Shown: positions 36,732 through 46,589, counted from the stretch's first letter. The stretch is DNA of 64,000 nt from CATOSP01 sp965237775 (GCA_965237775.1 OZ250155.1:4154001-4218000), one strand, 5' to 3'. Numbers and translations: made by a program. Notes: a model not told the origin generated them from the sequence alone.

Positions 36732-37844
36732 ATGACATCCGGTCCCGTGAACATATACGAATACGAAGCCCTTGCCCAACAACGCATCGGCAAAGGCGAG
36801 TACGATTTTATAGCCGGAGCTGCTACCGATGAGATCACTCTCCGCCGGACCCGCGCCGTCCTGGACTCCATCATGCTCAAGCCCCGAATGATGGTGGACA
36901 TCAGCAATCGGGACATGAGCACCACCGTTTTGGATCAGGAGATCAGCTTTCCCGTATTGATGGACCCAGCGGGGAACCACAGCGCGGCCCACCCCGATGC
37001 GGAGCTTGCAACCGCCCGCGCGGCTGGGGCGGCGGGCACGGTCATGGTCCTAAGCGCTCAATCCTCCCGCACTCTAGAAGACGTCGCCCAAGCAGCCACC
37101 GGGCCCATCTGGTTCCAGCAGTATTTCTTTCGCGACCGTGGGTTGACCCTCGAGATGGCCGCTCGCGCCGAAGAAGCCGGGTTCTCCGCCCTCTGCCTCA
37201 CCCTGGACGCCAAGGTCAGTCCGAAGCGGGAGAGGAACATCCGCAACGATTACCGGGGTCCAGGCTCGCCCAACTTTGCCCATCTGAACCTGGGAGACCC
37301 TGCGGAGAGCTTCGCGATTGACGGTCCTTCCGGAGTGCGGGACATCCGCGACCAAGCGTCAACCTGGCCTGACCTGGACTGGTTGGCGACCAACACCCGC
37401 TTGCCCCTGATCGTGAAGGGAATCATGCACGCTGACGACGGCAGGCAGAGCGCCGAGCACGGCGCGAAGGGAATTATCGTCTCCAACCACGGCGCCCGGT
37501 ACCTGGACACGACTTTCGCCTCGATAGAGGTGCTTCCGGGAGTGGTGGACGCGGTTGCGGGCCAGGCTGAGGTCTACCTGGACGGCGGGATGAGGAGAGG
37601 TTCAGATATATTCAAGGCGGTGGCCCTCGGCGCACGGGCCGTGCTTATCGGGCGTCCCATGTTCTGGGGTCTGGCCGTGGATGGCGAGGCTGGCCTGAGC
37701 GCGGTGTTGGAAATCCTCCGCGACGAGCTAGACCGGACAATGGGCATGTGCGGGCGCTCCACCATAGACAGCATTGGCCGGGACACCATCGGCACCGTGT
37801 CGCCGCTGCTGTCATTATTTCCGCAGGCCGAGGGGTTTCGGTAG
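36732..37844 (+). CDS. FMN-dependent alpha-hydroxyacid oxidase/dehydrogenase
   Basis: A 370-aa TIM-barrel flavoenzyme of the glycolate oxidase/lactate dehydrogenase (LldD) and mandelate dehydrogenase family. It has the N-terminal YEYEALAQQRIGKGEYDFIAGAATDE, the WFQQYF segment, LIVKGIMHADD (catalytic-side Lys), VSNHGARYLD (catalytic His and Arg) and DGGMRRGSDIFKAVALGARAVLIGRP for FMN phosphate. I start at ATG 36732, with GGAGG nine bases before, rather than the upstream GTG. The usual Asp in SNHGGRQLD is retained as YLD. It oxidises a small 2-hydroxyacid to the 2-oxoacid. Confidence 0.92.
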   Translation: MTSGPVNIYEYEALAQQRIGKGEYDFIAGAATDEITLRRTRAVLDSIMLKPRMMVDISNRDMSTTVLDQEISFPVLMDPAGNHSAAHPDAELATARAAGAAGTVMVLSAQSSRTLEDVAQAATGPIWFQQYFFRDRGLTLEMAARAEEAGFSALCLTLDAKVSPKRERNIRNDYRGPGSPNFAHLNLGDPAESFAIDGPSGVRDIRDQASTWPDLDWLATNTRLPLIVKGIMHADDGRQSAEHGAKGIIVSNHGARYLDTTFASIEVLPGVVDAVAGQAEVYLDGGMRRGSDIFKAVALGARAVLIGRPMFWGLAVDGEAGLSAVLEILRDELDRTMGMCGRSTIDSIGRDTIGTVSPLLSLFPQAEGFR

Positions 37845-37905
37845 GGGAGAGAATTTAACGTAAGGGCGTCTGCCACTGCGGACAAAGGCGGAATGGGGAA
37901 AAGTT

Positions 37906-37938
37906 GAAGGCTCCAGGGGGAGCGCCCCCGGGGCCTTC
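37906..37938. terminator. Likely bidirectional terminator
   Basis: A very GC-rich hairpin, GAAGGCTCC-a-GGGGG / CCCCC-g-GGGCCTTC around AGCG, lies between the convergent hydroxyacid oxidase and the small membrane protein genes. It lacks a clear U tract, but position and strength favour a terminator. Confidence 0.55.
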
Positions 37939-37968
37939 AGTCACGAGGAGACCGATCGAAGCTCCCGG

Positions 37969-38199
37969 CTAAGCCAGGAACTTGGAGATGATGATAGTCA
38001 GGGCGGAAATGGCAGTCATTCCGCCGAGGACCAGTCCGACCGTCCAACGTATCGTGCGAGCTTCCACGTGAGCTATTTCAGCCATCATATCGGCTTTCAT
38101 ATCGAACACGGCGGCTTTCAGGTCGGATACGTCGGCCTTGGTTGCCAAATGGTCGTAGCCGCCTTCCAACCGGCTGATTCGTTCCTCGAGTGTGGTCAT
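37969..38199 (-). CDS. Small coiled-coil membrane protein, 76 aa
   Basis: Residues 1-48 form a coiled coil (LEERISRLEGGYDHLATKAD...), and residues about 51-73 a single C-terminal membrane helix. The layout resembles DUF1640-like or hemolysin-XhlA-like small proteins; no function can be assigned. It lies downstream of the molybdenum hydroxylase on the opposite side of a terminator-like hairpin; its ribosome site is weak. Confidence 0.7.
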   Translation of the reverse strand: MTTLEERISRLEGGYDHLATKADVSDLKAAVFDMKADMMAEIAHVEARTIRWTVGLVLGGMTAISALTIIISKFLA

Positions 38200-38232
38200 T
38201 GAAGCACTTCTTTTAGCCTGCGCGATACGGGT

Positions 38233-40545
38233 TTATTCGCCCGGCGCCCTCTTTGCTTCCAGGGCCTCCAGGATTGAGCCGGGATTCAAAGGGAGCTTGG
38301 TGAGCCGCACGCCTACCGCGTCATAGATGGCGTTTGATAGGGCCGCCAACGGTGGAACGATGGGCACTTCACCCACACCGCGAAGACCGAAGGGGTGCCG
38401 CGGGTTGGGCACTTCCACGATCACGCAGTCGATCATGGGCACATCAAGGCTGGTGGGCATCCGGTAGTCAAGGAAGCTGGAATTCAGCATAGTGCCGTCT
38501 TCGGCATAGAAGTACTCTTCATTCAGCGCCCAGCCGATGCCCTGAACGGTGCCGCCCTGTAGCTGCCCTTCCACGTAGCTGGGATGGACCGACGTTCCCG
38601 AGTCCATGAACGCGGTGAACCGCAGGATGTCTGTCTTGCCCGTCTCCGGGTCAACTTCCACGTCAACGATGTTGCCGGCAATGATGGGACCGACGCCGGT
38701 GGAGGTGGCCGAAGCCGATGCGGTTATGGGCCCACCGGTGCCCATTTGGCGGGCGGCCAGTTGCTTGAAAGTCAGCCGGTCTTCGGGGTTCTTGCTGAAG
38801 ATGAACGTCCCGTCCTGGAACTCCACGTCCTCCGGCTGCGCCTCCCAAATCAGCGCGGCGCGGGCGCTCATCAGCTTGATGATCTCCTGAGAAGTTGCGA
38901 TTGCGGCCAGTCCGGTGTCGAAGGCGGTCCTGCTGCCGCCGGTGGTCGCCGTGTAACCGATGGTGTCGGTGTCTGCCACCGACGGGTTGACCTCCTCCGC
39001 GGTGATGCCCAGGACCTCCGCCGCCTGCATAGCGACAGCGGTGCGGGTGCCGCCGATGTCCACCGAACCTTCGATCAGGTTGATGGTCCCATCGGTGTTC
39101 ACGTTGATGGTTGCCGAAGAGGACTGGCCTCCCTGCCAGCGGAAGCCAACCGCCACACCCCGCCCCTGGTTGGGGCCTTCTAGGGGAGCGGAATAGTGCG
39201 GGTGATCCTTCATCGCCTCTTCCATCTCGCGGCAGCCGAAGACCGCGTGGGGAACGCCGTTGGGCATCCGGTCGCCTTCCTGCACCGCGTTCTTGAGCCG
39301 TAATTCCATCGGGTCCATGCCCAGCTTCTCGGCAAGAGCGTCAATCACCGGTTCGACGGCGAAGGCGGCCTGCGGCTGACCAGGAGCCCGGTATGCCTGG
39401 ACCTTCTGCTTGTTGCAGACTACGTCGTAGCCGTCCACCAGCATGTTTTCGATGTTATAGGGGCCGAACCCGGTGAGGGTGCCGCCGCCAACGGGTGATC
39501 CGGGGTACGCGCCGGCCTCGTAGACCATGTAAAGCTCGCCGGCGGTGATCTTACCGTCGTTGGTCGCGCCGATCTTGCAGCGCATATTGGTGCCTGAAGT
39601 CGGGCCGGTGCCTTCGAAGACCTCTTTCCGGTCCATCACGATCTTGACCGGCCTACCGGTCTTGCGGGACAGCACCGCGGCCACCGGCTCCAGGTAGGTG
39701 GTGATCTTTGCGCCGAATCCTCCGCCGATCTCGGTGGGTATTACCTTTACCACCGACTCGGGCAGACCCATGATCGCCGCGGTGGAAGAGCGGATGGCGA
39801 AGGCGCCCTGGGTGCATGTCCAAACCGTGAGCCGCCCTTCGGGGTGCCATACCGCCGTCGACGCGTGGGGTTCGATGTACCCCTGATGCACCGTCTCCGT
39901 GTCGAACTCCAACTCGACTATTACGTCGGCTTCCCTGAACCCCTTTTCGACGTCGCCCAGCTTGTGCTGGATGTGGCCTGCCACGTTGCTATGGACACCT
40001 GTGTCCTCGCCTTTACCGAACCGGTCGACCTTGAAGTGGGTCGATAGTGAATCGTGGAGCAGGGGAGCGTCGTCCTTCATCGCGTCCCGGAGGGTCAGCA
40101 CCGTTGGCAGGACTTCATATTCAACCTCAATGAGGTTGATCGCCTCCTCCGCGATATGTCGGCTGGTTGCGGCGACTGCCGCTACCGCATGACCCTTGTA
40201 CAGGGCCTTGTTGTTGGCCATCACATGCTCGGCCATGAGCCGGACGTTGCCCTGCGTCTCGGCCAGGTCGATGATCTGGTCTTCGATTATGGGGAAGTCC
40301 TTGGACGATGCCACGGCCATGACGCCGGGCATTGCCTCGGCCTTGCTGGTGTCGATGGACTTGATAATCGCATGGGCGTAGGGGCTGCGTAGTATCTTTC
40401 CGTGGAGCATTCCGGTTAGCTGGATGTCGGCCCCGTACTTGGCGGCCCCGGTGACCTTTTCCAGACCGTCGTGCCGGATGGGGCGCGTCCCCACTACTTT
40501 ATAGTTGGCGGAGCTTGCTCCTGACCGTTCAACGGTAGTTGTCAT
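38233..40545 (-). CDS. Xanthine dehydrogenase-family molybdopterin-binding subunit
   Basis: A 770-aa large (Mo) subunit of the xanthine oxidase/CO dehydrogenase/aldehyde oxidase family, which hydroxylates substrates using water. It has RHDGLEKVTGAAKYGADI at the N-terminus, GGGFGAKI, AYRAPGQPQAAFAVE for Mo-pterin binding, and GLRGVGE with the conserved catalytic Glu near the C-terminus. The CoxL signature (AYRCSFR) is absent, so it is not a CO dehydrogenase. The FAD and iron-sulfur subunits are not adjacent, which is unusual. Substrate is unknown; a heteroaromatic ring or aldehyde is likely. Confidence 0.92.
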   Translation of the reverse strand: MTTTVERSGASSANYKVVGTRPIRHDGLEKVTGAAKYGADIQLTGMLHGKILRSPYAHAIIKSIDTSKAEAMPGVMAVASSKDFPIIEDQIIDLAETQGNVRLMAEHVMANNKALYKGHAVAAVAATSRHIAEEAINLIEVEYEVLPTVLTLRDAMKDDAPLLHDSLSTHFKVDRFGKGEDTGVHSNVAGHIQHKLGDVEKGFREADVIVELEFDTETVHQGYIEPHASTAVWHPEGRLTVWTCTQGAFAIRSSTAAIMGLPESVVKVIPTEIGGGFGAKITTYLEPVAAVLSRKTGRPVKIVMDRKEVFEGTGPTSGTNMRCKIGATNDGKITAGELYMVYEAGAYPGSPVGGGTLTGFGPYNIENMLVDGYDVVCNKQKVQAYRAPGQPQAAFAVEPVIDALAEKLGMDPMELRLKNAVQEGDRMPNGVPHAVFGCREMEEAMKDHPHYSAPLEGPNQGRGVAVGFRWQGGQSSSATINVNTDGTINLIEGSVDIGGTRTAVAMQAAEVLGITAEEVNPSVADTDTIGYTATTGGSRTAFDTGLAAIATSQEIIKLMSARAALIWEAQPEDVEFQDGTFIFSKNPEDRLTFKQLAARQMGTGGPITASASATSTGVGPIIAGNIVDVEVDPETGKTDILRFTAFMDSGTSVHPSYVEGQLQGGTVQGIGWALNEEYFYAEDGTMLNSSFLDYRMPTSLDVPMIDCVIVEVPNPRHPFGLRGVGEVPIVPPLAALSNAIYDAVGVRLTKLPLNPGSILEALEAKRAPGE

Positions 40546-40814
40546 CAGGTAGTCCTCACATTCAGAATTTGGCTCATGGGGCTTCGCGCCCGCGTGGTTA
40601 GTGGTTATGGGATGGATAGTAAGCGCAATCTATTCCCAGAGCCGCTATGTGTCAACCCCCGATTTCCAAGCATGGGTTGACGGCGTGCCCGCCTTAGTGA
40701 GGAATGGCGGGCGGAGTGTTAAAATGGTGAAAATTCGTGCGATTATCGACACCGGGGCGCGGGAATCCGGCATACTCACCCCGGTGACGTTGGTCCAAAG
40801 GAGAGTAGGACTGC

Positions 40815-42419
40815 ATGGTTAAGATGACTGGGGGCCAGGCCCTGGCGAGGTCCCTATACCTTGAAGGAGTGCGGGTGATCTTCGGGTTGCCCGGAGTGCA
40901 GCTTTACCATCTGTTGGACGGGCTGAGCCAAGAACCAGGCATCCGGTTCATAACCACGAGGCACGAACAGGCCACTGCCTACATGGCCGATGGCTACTCC
41001 CGCGCGGGCGGCGAGGGGATTGGGGCCGCGCTCATGGTCCCCGGCCCCGGTCTGCTCAATGCTTCGGCGGCCATCGGCACCGCCTATGCCGCTTCCTCCC
41101 CCATCCTGGTGGTTTCGGGACAGATCGAGCGGGACCTCATCGGCGTCAACCGGGGGATGCTCCACGAGGTAGATGACCAACTAGATTCCATCAAACCCGT
41201 GACCAAGTGGGCTGAGCGAATCCTCGACCCCGCCGTAGTTCCCGATGTGGTCCACGAGGCTTTCAGGCAGTTAAAGACCGGCAGGCCCCGCCCGGTGGAG
41301 ATAGAAATTCCCCCTGAAACACTGGCCGAGGTGGCCGACGTGGAGCTCCGGGAGCCCGAAGAACCTCCCCGCGCGCCCGCGCCCGCGGACCAGATAGCCC
41401 AGGCGGCCAGGACCCTTTCGGAAGCGTCCAATCCGTTGATTTGGGCCGGAGGCGGAGTCATATCGTCGGGAGCCTCCCAGGCCCTGGAGAGAGTGGCCGA
41501 GCACCTACAGGCCCCGGTTATTATGACGGCTGAGGGCAAGGGCTCGATCTCCGATCACCACTACCTTTCACTGGGCTCGCTCAGGCTGCGCAACGACCCT
41601 ATAGCTCAGCCCGAATATGGCCACGACGTGATACTTGCGGTGGGTACGCGCATGGCCAACCCACAGTGGTTGAATGGTCAGAGAATCGTCCAGATTGACA
41701 TCGACCCTGAAGAGCTTGGACGCAACTATGAGAACACATTGGGTGTCCAGGGGGACGCCCGCCGCACCCTGGAAGTTCTCCACTCCGCTCTGGCCGCACA
41801 GAGTTCACCGCGCCCCAACAGGCAGGAAGAGATCGCCGCGGTCAGGACCAACCGGTCGGACACCGTTATCCGGGTGGAACCCCAGGAGTCCCTGCTTGCC
41901 GCCGTTCGCGCCGCAACTCCCGAGGACGGCATTCTGATCTCCGGCATGACCCAGTTGGGCTATTACGCCCGCGCACATTTCCCAGTCTATGAACCCAAGA
42001 CCTTCATGACCTCTTCCTACTTCGGCAACCTTGGCTACGCCTACCCCACCGCGCTCGGAGCGAAAGTGGCACAGCCCGACAAGGCTGTGGTCGCATTGTC
42101 CGGCGACGGCGGCTTCCTCTTTAACTCCCAAGAGCTGGCGACCGCAGTGCAGTACGGTATCAACGTGGTGTTGGTGGTCTTCAACGACAATGCCTTCGGA
42201 AACGTGCTGCGCGACCAGGTAAACCGCTTCGAAGGACGGGTCTACGGGGCCGAATTGCACAACCCCGATTTCGTTCGTCTCGCGGAGGCCTACGGGGCCA
42301 GAGGAGTCAGGGCCGACGGTCCCGCAGCGTTGGAACAGGCGATCAGCGAGGGTCTGGACGCGGACGCGCCGACGCTGATCGAAGTCCCAGTCGGAATCAT
42401 GCCCTCGCCCTTCGAGTAG
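40815..42419 (+). CDS. Thiamine-diphosphate enzyme, acetolactate synthase-like
   Basis: A 534-aa TPP enzyme with the three-domain AHAS/oxalyl-CoA decarboxylase/benzoylformate decarboxylase layout. The catalytic Glu is in TTRHEQATAYMADGY (about 51). The central domain contains NPLIWAGGGV. The TPP/Mg motif is GDGGFLFNSQELATAVQYGINVV in its usual place near residue 433, followed by NDNAFG. The C-terminus is shorter than true IlvB, and no regulatory subunit gene follows, so it is probably a catabolic decarboxylase or carboligase. It is 31 bases from the amidohydrolase gene on the same strand. Confidence 0.9.
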   Translation: MVKMTGGQALARSLYLEGVRVIFGLPGVQLYHLLDGLSQEPGIRFITTRHEQATAYMADGYSRAGGEGIGAALMVPGPGLLNASAAIGTAYAASSPILVVSGQIERDLIGVNRGMLHEVDDQLDSIKPVTKWAERILDPAVVPDVVHEAFRQLKTGRPRPVEIEIPPETLAEVADVELREPEEPPRAPAPADQIAQAARTLSEASNPLIWAGGGVISSGASQALERVAEHLQAPVIMTAEGKGSISDHHYLSLGSLRLRNDPIAQPEYGHDVILAVGTRMANPQWLNGQRIVQIDIDPEELGRNYENTLGVQGDARRTLEVLHSALAAQSSPRPNRQEEIAAVRTNRSDTVIRVEPQESLLAAVRAATPEDGILISGMTQLGYYARAHFPVYEPKTFMTSSYFGNLGYAYPTALGAKVAQPDKAVVALSGDGGFLFNSQELATAVQYGINVVLVVFNDNAFGNVLRDQVNRFEGRVYGAELHNPDFVRLAEAYGARGVRADGPAALEQAISEGLDADAPTLIEVPVGIMPSPFE

Positions 42420-42450
42420 AGCCCGGAAACACTCCGAGAGGACCTGCACT

Positions 42451-43875
42451 ATGGCGCGGTTCGACCGCATCATTCACGGAGGCCGAGTCCTGGACCCGGC
42501 CAACGATCTCGATGCCGCAATGGACATCGCAATTCTGGCTGGCCGGGTCGCCGCGGTCGAGCCCGAGTTTGTTCCCTCGGAGGCTGACGATTGGGTCGAA
42601 GCCTCGGGCCGATGGGTGCTTCCAGGGGTCATTGACACCCACGTCCATGTCGCCACGGGAGACGGAACGGGCGACCGTTCGTTGGGTTACCGGCAGATGG
42701 CTGAGGCCGGGGTCACCACCGCGATAGACTTCGGCGGCGCTATGCAGGGGATCATCGACGGTGTCCGCCGGCGGGGGGCCGGTCTGAACATCGGCGGTCT
42801 ATACGTGCTATACCCTGATGTATCGGTGCCCGGTGATGACCCTTCCACTGCCCAACTTCAGGACATCTTACATACGGCGCTCCGGCAGGGTTCTCTAGGG
42901 TTCAAGTGCATGGGAGGCCACAGCCCACTTACCCCGGACGCCACCGCGCGGGCCATAGAGGTCTGCAACCAGTCCATGGCCTACGTGGCGCTCCACTGCG
43001 GGACCAAGGCTTCGTCCAGCAACTTGACCGGACTCCGGGAGGTCCCGGAGCTGGTGGGAAACGGCAGGCTGCACGTTGCCCACGTAAACGCCTACTGCCG
43101 GGGCATGGTCCGGCACCCCATGGACGAGTACCGGGAGGCCATCGACATACTCAGCGGCATGGGTGATCAATTGGTATCCGAGGTCCACATGGCCAAGCCC
43201 AACGGCACCAGCGGCCACTGCGAGGGCGACGAGGTTGCCGACCTGGTCACCCGCAACTGCCTGTTGATGCGCGATTACCCGCCCACTCGCACCGGCCTAC
43301 GCCAGGCCATGGAGGAGGGTTATGCGTCGGTGGTCACCGAGAAGGGAGGCCGGGCCGTGCTGGTGGGAACAGACGAAGCTATCGCCGAGTGGGAAGCCAG
43401 CGGCACCCAGATCTCGGTCAGCTTCCCTGTTGGGCTGACCGATATTGCATTCAACCTGTCGGTGGCGAAGGACGATTCCGGCGAGTTCGTGATAGATGCT
43501 GTGGCCACCGACGGGGGATATTTCCCCCGCAACATCGCCGTGCCCCGGACCTGGGCGATGGTCGCCCTGGGAGCCATGACCCCTCTGGAAATGGCGGTGA
43601 AACTCTCCTGGAACCCTTCCCGCATGTTCGGGCTTGTGAACAAGGGTCATCTCTCGCCTGGAGCCGACGCCGACATCACCATCGTAGATCCCAGCACGGG
43701 AAACCCTGTCATGGGCATCGTATCCGGCGACGTTGTAATGCTGGAGGGCCGGTCAATCGGCAGAGGCGGCGCCCTATTGGTGACCAGCGAAGGCGAGGAG
43801 TCCGCCCGAAGCGCTGGCCTGGGATATCAAGTAGTGGATTTGGCCCAGAGCAAGCTGTATCAAGGCTGGGGCTGA
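42451..43875 (+). CDS. Dihydropyrimidinase/hydantoinase-like amidohydrolase
   Basis: A 474-aa amidohydrolase of the cyclic-amidase group. The N-terminal composite barrel strand FDRIIHGGRVLDPANDLDAA and the motif DTHVHV with metal His residues open it. GFKCMGG contains the Lys normally carboxylated to bridge the metals. His residues in VALHCGTK and LHVAHVN follow. Asp is in VGTDEA, and the C-terminus has the family SPGADADITIVD. Members cleave dihydropyrimidines, hydantoins, allantoin or N-carbamoyl rings. It shares a transcription unit with the TPP enzyme. Which ring is cleaved is unknown. Confidence 0.88.
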   Translation: MARFDRIIHGGRVLDPANDLDAAMDIAILAGRVAAVEPEFVPSEADDWVEASGRWVLPGVIDTHVHVATGDGTGDRSLGYRQMAEAGVTTAIDFGGAMQGIIDGVRRRGAGLNIGGLYVLYPDVSVPGDDPSTAQLQDILHTALRQGSLGFKCMGGHSPLTPDATARAIEVCNQSMAYVALHCGTKASSSNLTGLREVPELVGNGRLHVAHVNAYCRGMVRHPMDEYREAIDILSGMGDQLVSEVHMAKPNGTSGHCEGDEVADLVTRNCLLMRDYPPTRTGLRQAMEEGYASVVTEKGGRAVLVGTDEAIAEWEASGTQISVSFPVGLTDIAFNLSVAKDDSGEFVIDAVATDGGYFPRNIAVPRTWAMVALGAMTPLEMAVKLSWNPSRMFGLVNKGHLSPGADADITIVDPSTGNPVMGIVSGDVVMLEGRSIGRGGALLVTSEGEESARSAGLGYQVVDLAQSKLYQGWG

Positions 43876-44132
43876 GCGTTGCAGGCTCCGCCCAGTCAAT
43901 ATAGAGCCCCAACCTCTCCGTCGCTCCCGCGAAATCAGGGGTCCAGAGATGCTACCAGCCAGTCGCGGCCCTTGTACGTGTCCGCCCAAGGCAGATGGAT
44001 TCCCGAGAACGCGGGAAACACGATTCGAGGATTTTAATGGTAATGACGGAGGCTGGCAGGGCAATTGCATATTAGGCCGGTTCCACCCTCACTCCACCGA
44101 AGGCCGAAGTCCAGAGTTCGCAAACTGCCGAA
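43876..44132. other. No gene seen; intergenic sequence before repeat copy 3
   Basis: The stretch contains short ATTCCCG/CGGGAA-type inverted pieces similar to the edges of the dispersed repeat. I see no reading frame of quality. Confidence 0.5.
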
Positions 44133-44348
44133 TCCGGGCAATGGATTCCCGCTTTCGGAGACCTTTGAATAATCCCCTCTCCCTCCGGGAGAGGGTTAGG
44201 GTGAGGGCGTCCTCCGTATCTGGGCGCACTCTGGATTCTCGCTTTCGCGGGAGTCGCGGAAGGTTACGCAAAGGTCTCCTTTCGCGGGAAAGACGGGGCT
44301 GTGCCAGGGAAAGACGGGGCTGTGCCAAGGAATGACGGGGCTGCTCCA
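44133..44348. repeat. Interspersed repeat, copy 3, followed by a 21-bp triplication
   Basis: The 123-bp core is 44157-44279, with the same inverted ends and internal palindrome as copy 1. It is followed by three tandem 21-bp units (44286-44306, 44307-44327, 44328-44348): the first two identical, the third diverged. Copies 1 and 3 share the flank TCCGGGCAATG. Confidence 0.85.
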
Positions 44349-44442
44349 ATCAACGTGCGATTGCCGTGCGGAGGCTGGCTAGGCAAACTGCTCACGTACC
44401 AGTACATAGGACGATTGCTACGTCTCTGATGTACTCAAGTGA

Positions 44443-45673
44443 TTAACTCCGGCGGCCCAGCAGCCGTGACAACTCTGGCATCGCTGGATGATTTGCGGAT
44501 ATAGCGGACGGCATGTGTTCAAACCGGTCCAAAAGTTCTGACCGGGAAAACAGCTGCGGCCATTCCATATTGATGCTGATATGATTGTCATGAAACACCA
44601 CAGCACCCAAGTCAAACAGCCCAATCAAGTCTCGTACCTGCGCTCAGTCCGGGTGCTTCAGGTTTTGGTAAGGTGCCAAGATACGCCTCAAGAAGTCTCC
44701 TGGTTCTATGGAGGGGCTGTCCAATAGAGTCTCCAGCATTTGCAACTGCCGCTCCGCCAGGACTCGCCGCCGTGGGCTACGGAGCTGCCCAAACAACGAC
44801 CGAGCGAATTCCCGGAACAGGACCCGTTTATGATTGAGGAGAATTTGCCCTGCGACGACGTTGCATCGCTCGGCTACCGCCGGCAGTGCAAATCGGAGGA
44901 AGGGGGTGAGGTCGTGTCCAACTTGGCGGGACTCGAACAGGGCGCCCAGGTACTCCTCTTTGTGGTTGTAGTAATAATTGGACAGGCTGACCATGACCCG
45001 ATCGTTGACGCCCGCCTTCCTCAGCATAAAAGCTTCCAAAGCCCGGGCAGTGCGGCCGTTTCCATCGCCAAAAGGGTGCATTGCTCCAATATGGTATTGG
45101 GAGGCCATGGCCTGAATAATGCCGTCGTGTTCCCGGAACTCCCCTCCGATGGCGTTGCGGAGGGCATCAAAAGCATCACGGCAACCGTCTCCACCTCCCG
45201 CGCCCCGGCAGCGTGGCGACCCGAAGTTGACATTGTGCTCGAACCCCCTGGAGTGCTCCGGGCTCGCAGTGGTCGTCTTCACAACCAGTAACGATGCGCC
45301 GGTGGACTTCCAGTACGAACTCACGATTGACGGGACGGTCCTGGGGCTGGGAATCAACCCATTTGTAGGCCGCTTCGGCTGCCCGTAACTGCCGCTGGGA
45401 GTAGGTTAACTCGGTACTGTTCTTTGAGTCGGGAGCCAGGGCTTCGTTCTCTTCTTGGGGGGTGAATTCGGCCCCTTCGATGCGGGAAGTACCGGCGGCC
45501 TCCAGCCGCAGTTGCTCCTGGTGCACCGTTTCGATCCACTGGGGCAGACAAGGAAGTTGGCGCAGCACTCCTGACGCGGTTTTAGCTTCTACGAACTGCT
45601 CCAGAATGGCGGACTTGTCGTAGTGAATCCACCGCCGCGGGGGCGCGTAGCGACTGATATTTACGGCGGTCAA
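44443..45673 (-). pseudogene. fic-type gene broken by a frameshift and an in-frame TGA
   Basis: The protein is a class II Fic AMP-transferase. It has an N-terminal inhibitory helix with TSRIEG (matching S/T-x-x-x-E-G/N), and the active-site motif HPFGDGNGRTAR. The frame shifts at a run of five identical bases near 45245-45250: the upstream part reads to HCEPGAL and the downstream part resumes at EHNVNFGSPR. A TGA (44644-44646) then interrupts the C-terminal domain, but the same frame continues with AQVRDLIGLFDLGAVVF and INMEWP, which matches the usual Fic tail. Two lesions make it a decaying gene, although the homopolymer could be a sequencing error. TTG 45673 is the likely original start. 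Confidence 0.85.
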
Positions 45674-45899
45674 TTCCAGCCTAATTCCAACCCATTTCGC
45701 GATTTCGTAGCTACGTTATAGCAATTAGCAGCAATCGTTTCGCACTCATTTCGTGAGTATGTCAGGGCGCTACCGATGCGTGAGTAAACATCTAATCGGT
45801 CCCGGCATTCAGGTCCCGAATCCGATACGGGGCGGGCTTTGAGCCAGATTCTAGGACCGTTGTCAGCCAGATAAGTCCTTCTCCTCATGTTTCTGGATT

Positions 45900-45921
45900 C
45901 CGGCCTCCTACGGGAGGCCGG
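45900..45921 (-). terminator. Putative terminator hairpin after the DUF1989 gene
   Basis: A perfect 9-bp stem CCGGCCTCC/GGAGGCCGG closes a C(TACG)G loop as read on the plus strand, about 65 bases downstream of the DUF1989 stop. No clear U tract follows on the minus strand, so it may need other signals. Confidence 0.5.
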
Positions 45922-45986
45922 CGAATAGTCTGAAGACGACCAGTGTTTTATTGGAAAGGCGCCAGGCGCTCCCTCCCCGGACTCGG

Positions 45987-46589
45987 CTAGAAGACCTGGA
46001 AATGGGCCTCCGTGGGCACGCAGTCAACGCCGTTGATTGGGACGATGTCCTGGGGGCAGGCTGAAAAAGCAATCACCAAGTCCATCTCCGCCCGCAGAAT
46101 CACGTAATCACCGGGTTTCGAGACCGGCGGCTCGAAGGTCACGCCGCCGTCGGGCGCGACGGGGATGTTCATAAACAGGTTCCAAGGGCTCGGCGTCTCT
46201 GGCGGTGCAAGGCCAAGCTCAGACATGGCGGCCGCCAGGTTGTCGGTGCAATTGTCGTGGTATTCCAGGACTCCCAGAAGCTCGTAGCGGTACCGGTCGC
46301 AGGCTGCCAGCAACGTGTCGTGAATCCCCCCTGACGTGTCTTCCACCAGGGTCAGGATGGGACGCCGGTGGTTGGTGGCCATGGATTGGCCCAGCGTGGG
46401 CATGATCCTGCCCATAGCCGTCCTGGAATGCTCCATTGACATAAACTCTGTCAGTTCGTCACGCCTGAACGCCCAGGTGTCCACCACCTGCTGGCCGTGG
46501 GTGTTGATTACCTTCACATGCTGACCCTGAGACGCGAACGCCGCCGCGCCCCGCCGGGCGGGGATGGTGTTGAGGGGTGTTGTTGTCAT
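45987..46589 (-). CDS. DUF1989 (urea carboxylase-associated) family protein
   Basis: A 200-aa protein with the DUF1989 pattern: IPARRGAAAFASQGQHVKVINTHGQQVVDTW near the N-terminus, the MSMEHSRTAMGRIMP segment, and C-terminal NLFMNIPVAPDG...PGDYVILRAEMDLVIAFSACPQD. Such proteins are encoded beside urea amidolyase or carboxyguanidine deiminase and probably bind a metal through the conserved His and Cys. No urea-metabolism gene lies nearby here. The ATG lacks a strong ribosome site. Confidence 0.88.
   Translation of the reverse strand: MTTTPLNTIPARRGAAAFASQGQHVKVINTHGQQVVDTWAFRRDELTEFMSMEHSRTAMGRIMPTLGQSMATNHRRPILTLVEDTSGGIHDTLLAACDRYRYELLGVLEYHDNCTDNLAAAMSELGLAPPETPSPWNLFMNIPVAPDGGVTFEPPVSKPGDYVILRAEMDLVIAFSACPQDIVPINGVDCVPTEAHFQVF

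Noticed and set aside
43949..44335. Open frame over repeat copy 3
   Set aside because: Repeat-derived, shares the peptide LSLRERVRVRA with copy 1.
44644..44646. TGA in fic read as selenocysteine
   Set aside because: No redox motif surrounds it, the gene has another lesion, and the residue lies in a structural DNA-binding-like tail. A nonsense mutation is simpler.
45670..45888. 72-codon minus-strand frame upstream of fic
   Set aside because: No ribosome site, irregular composition and no family; overlaps the fic start.
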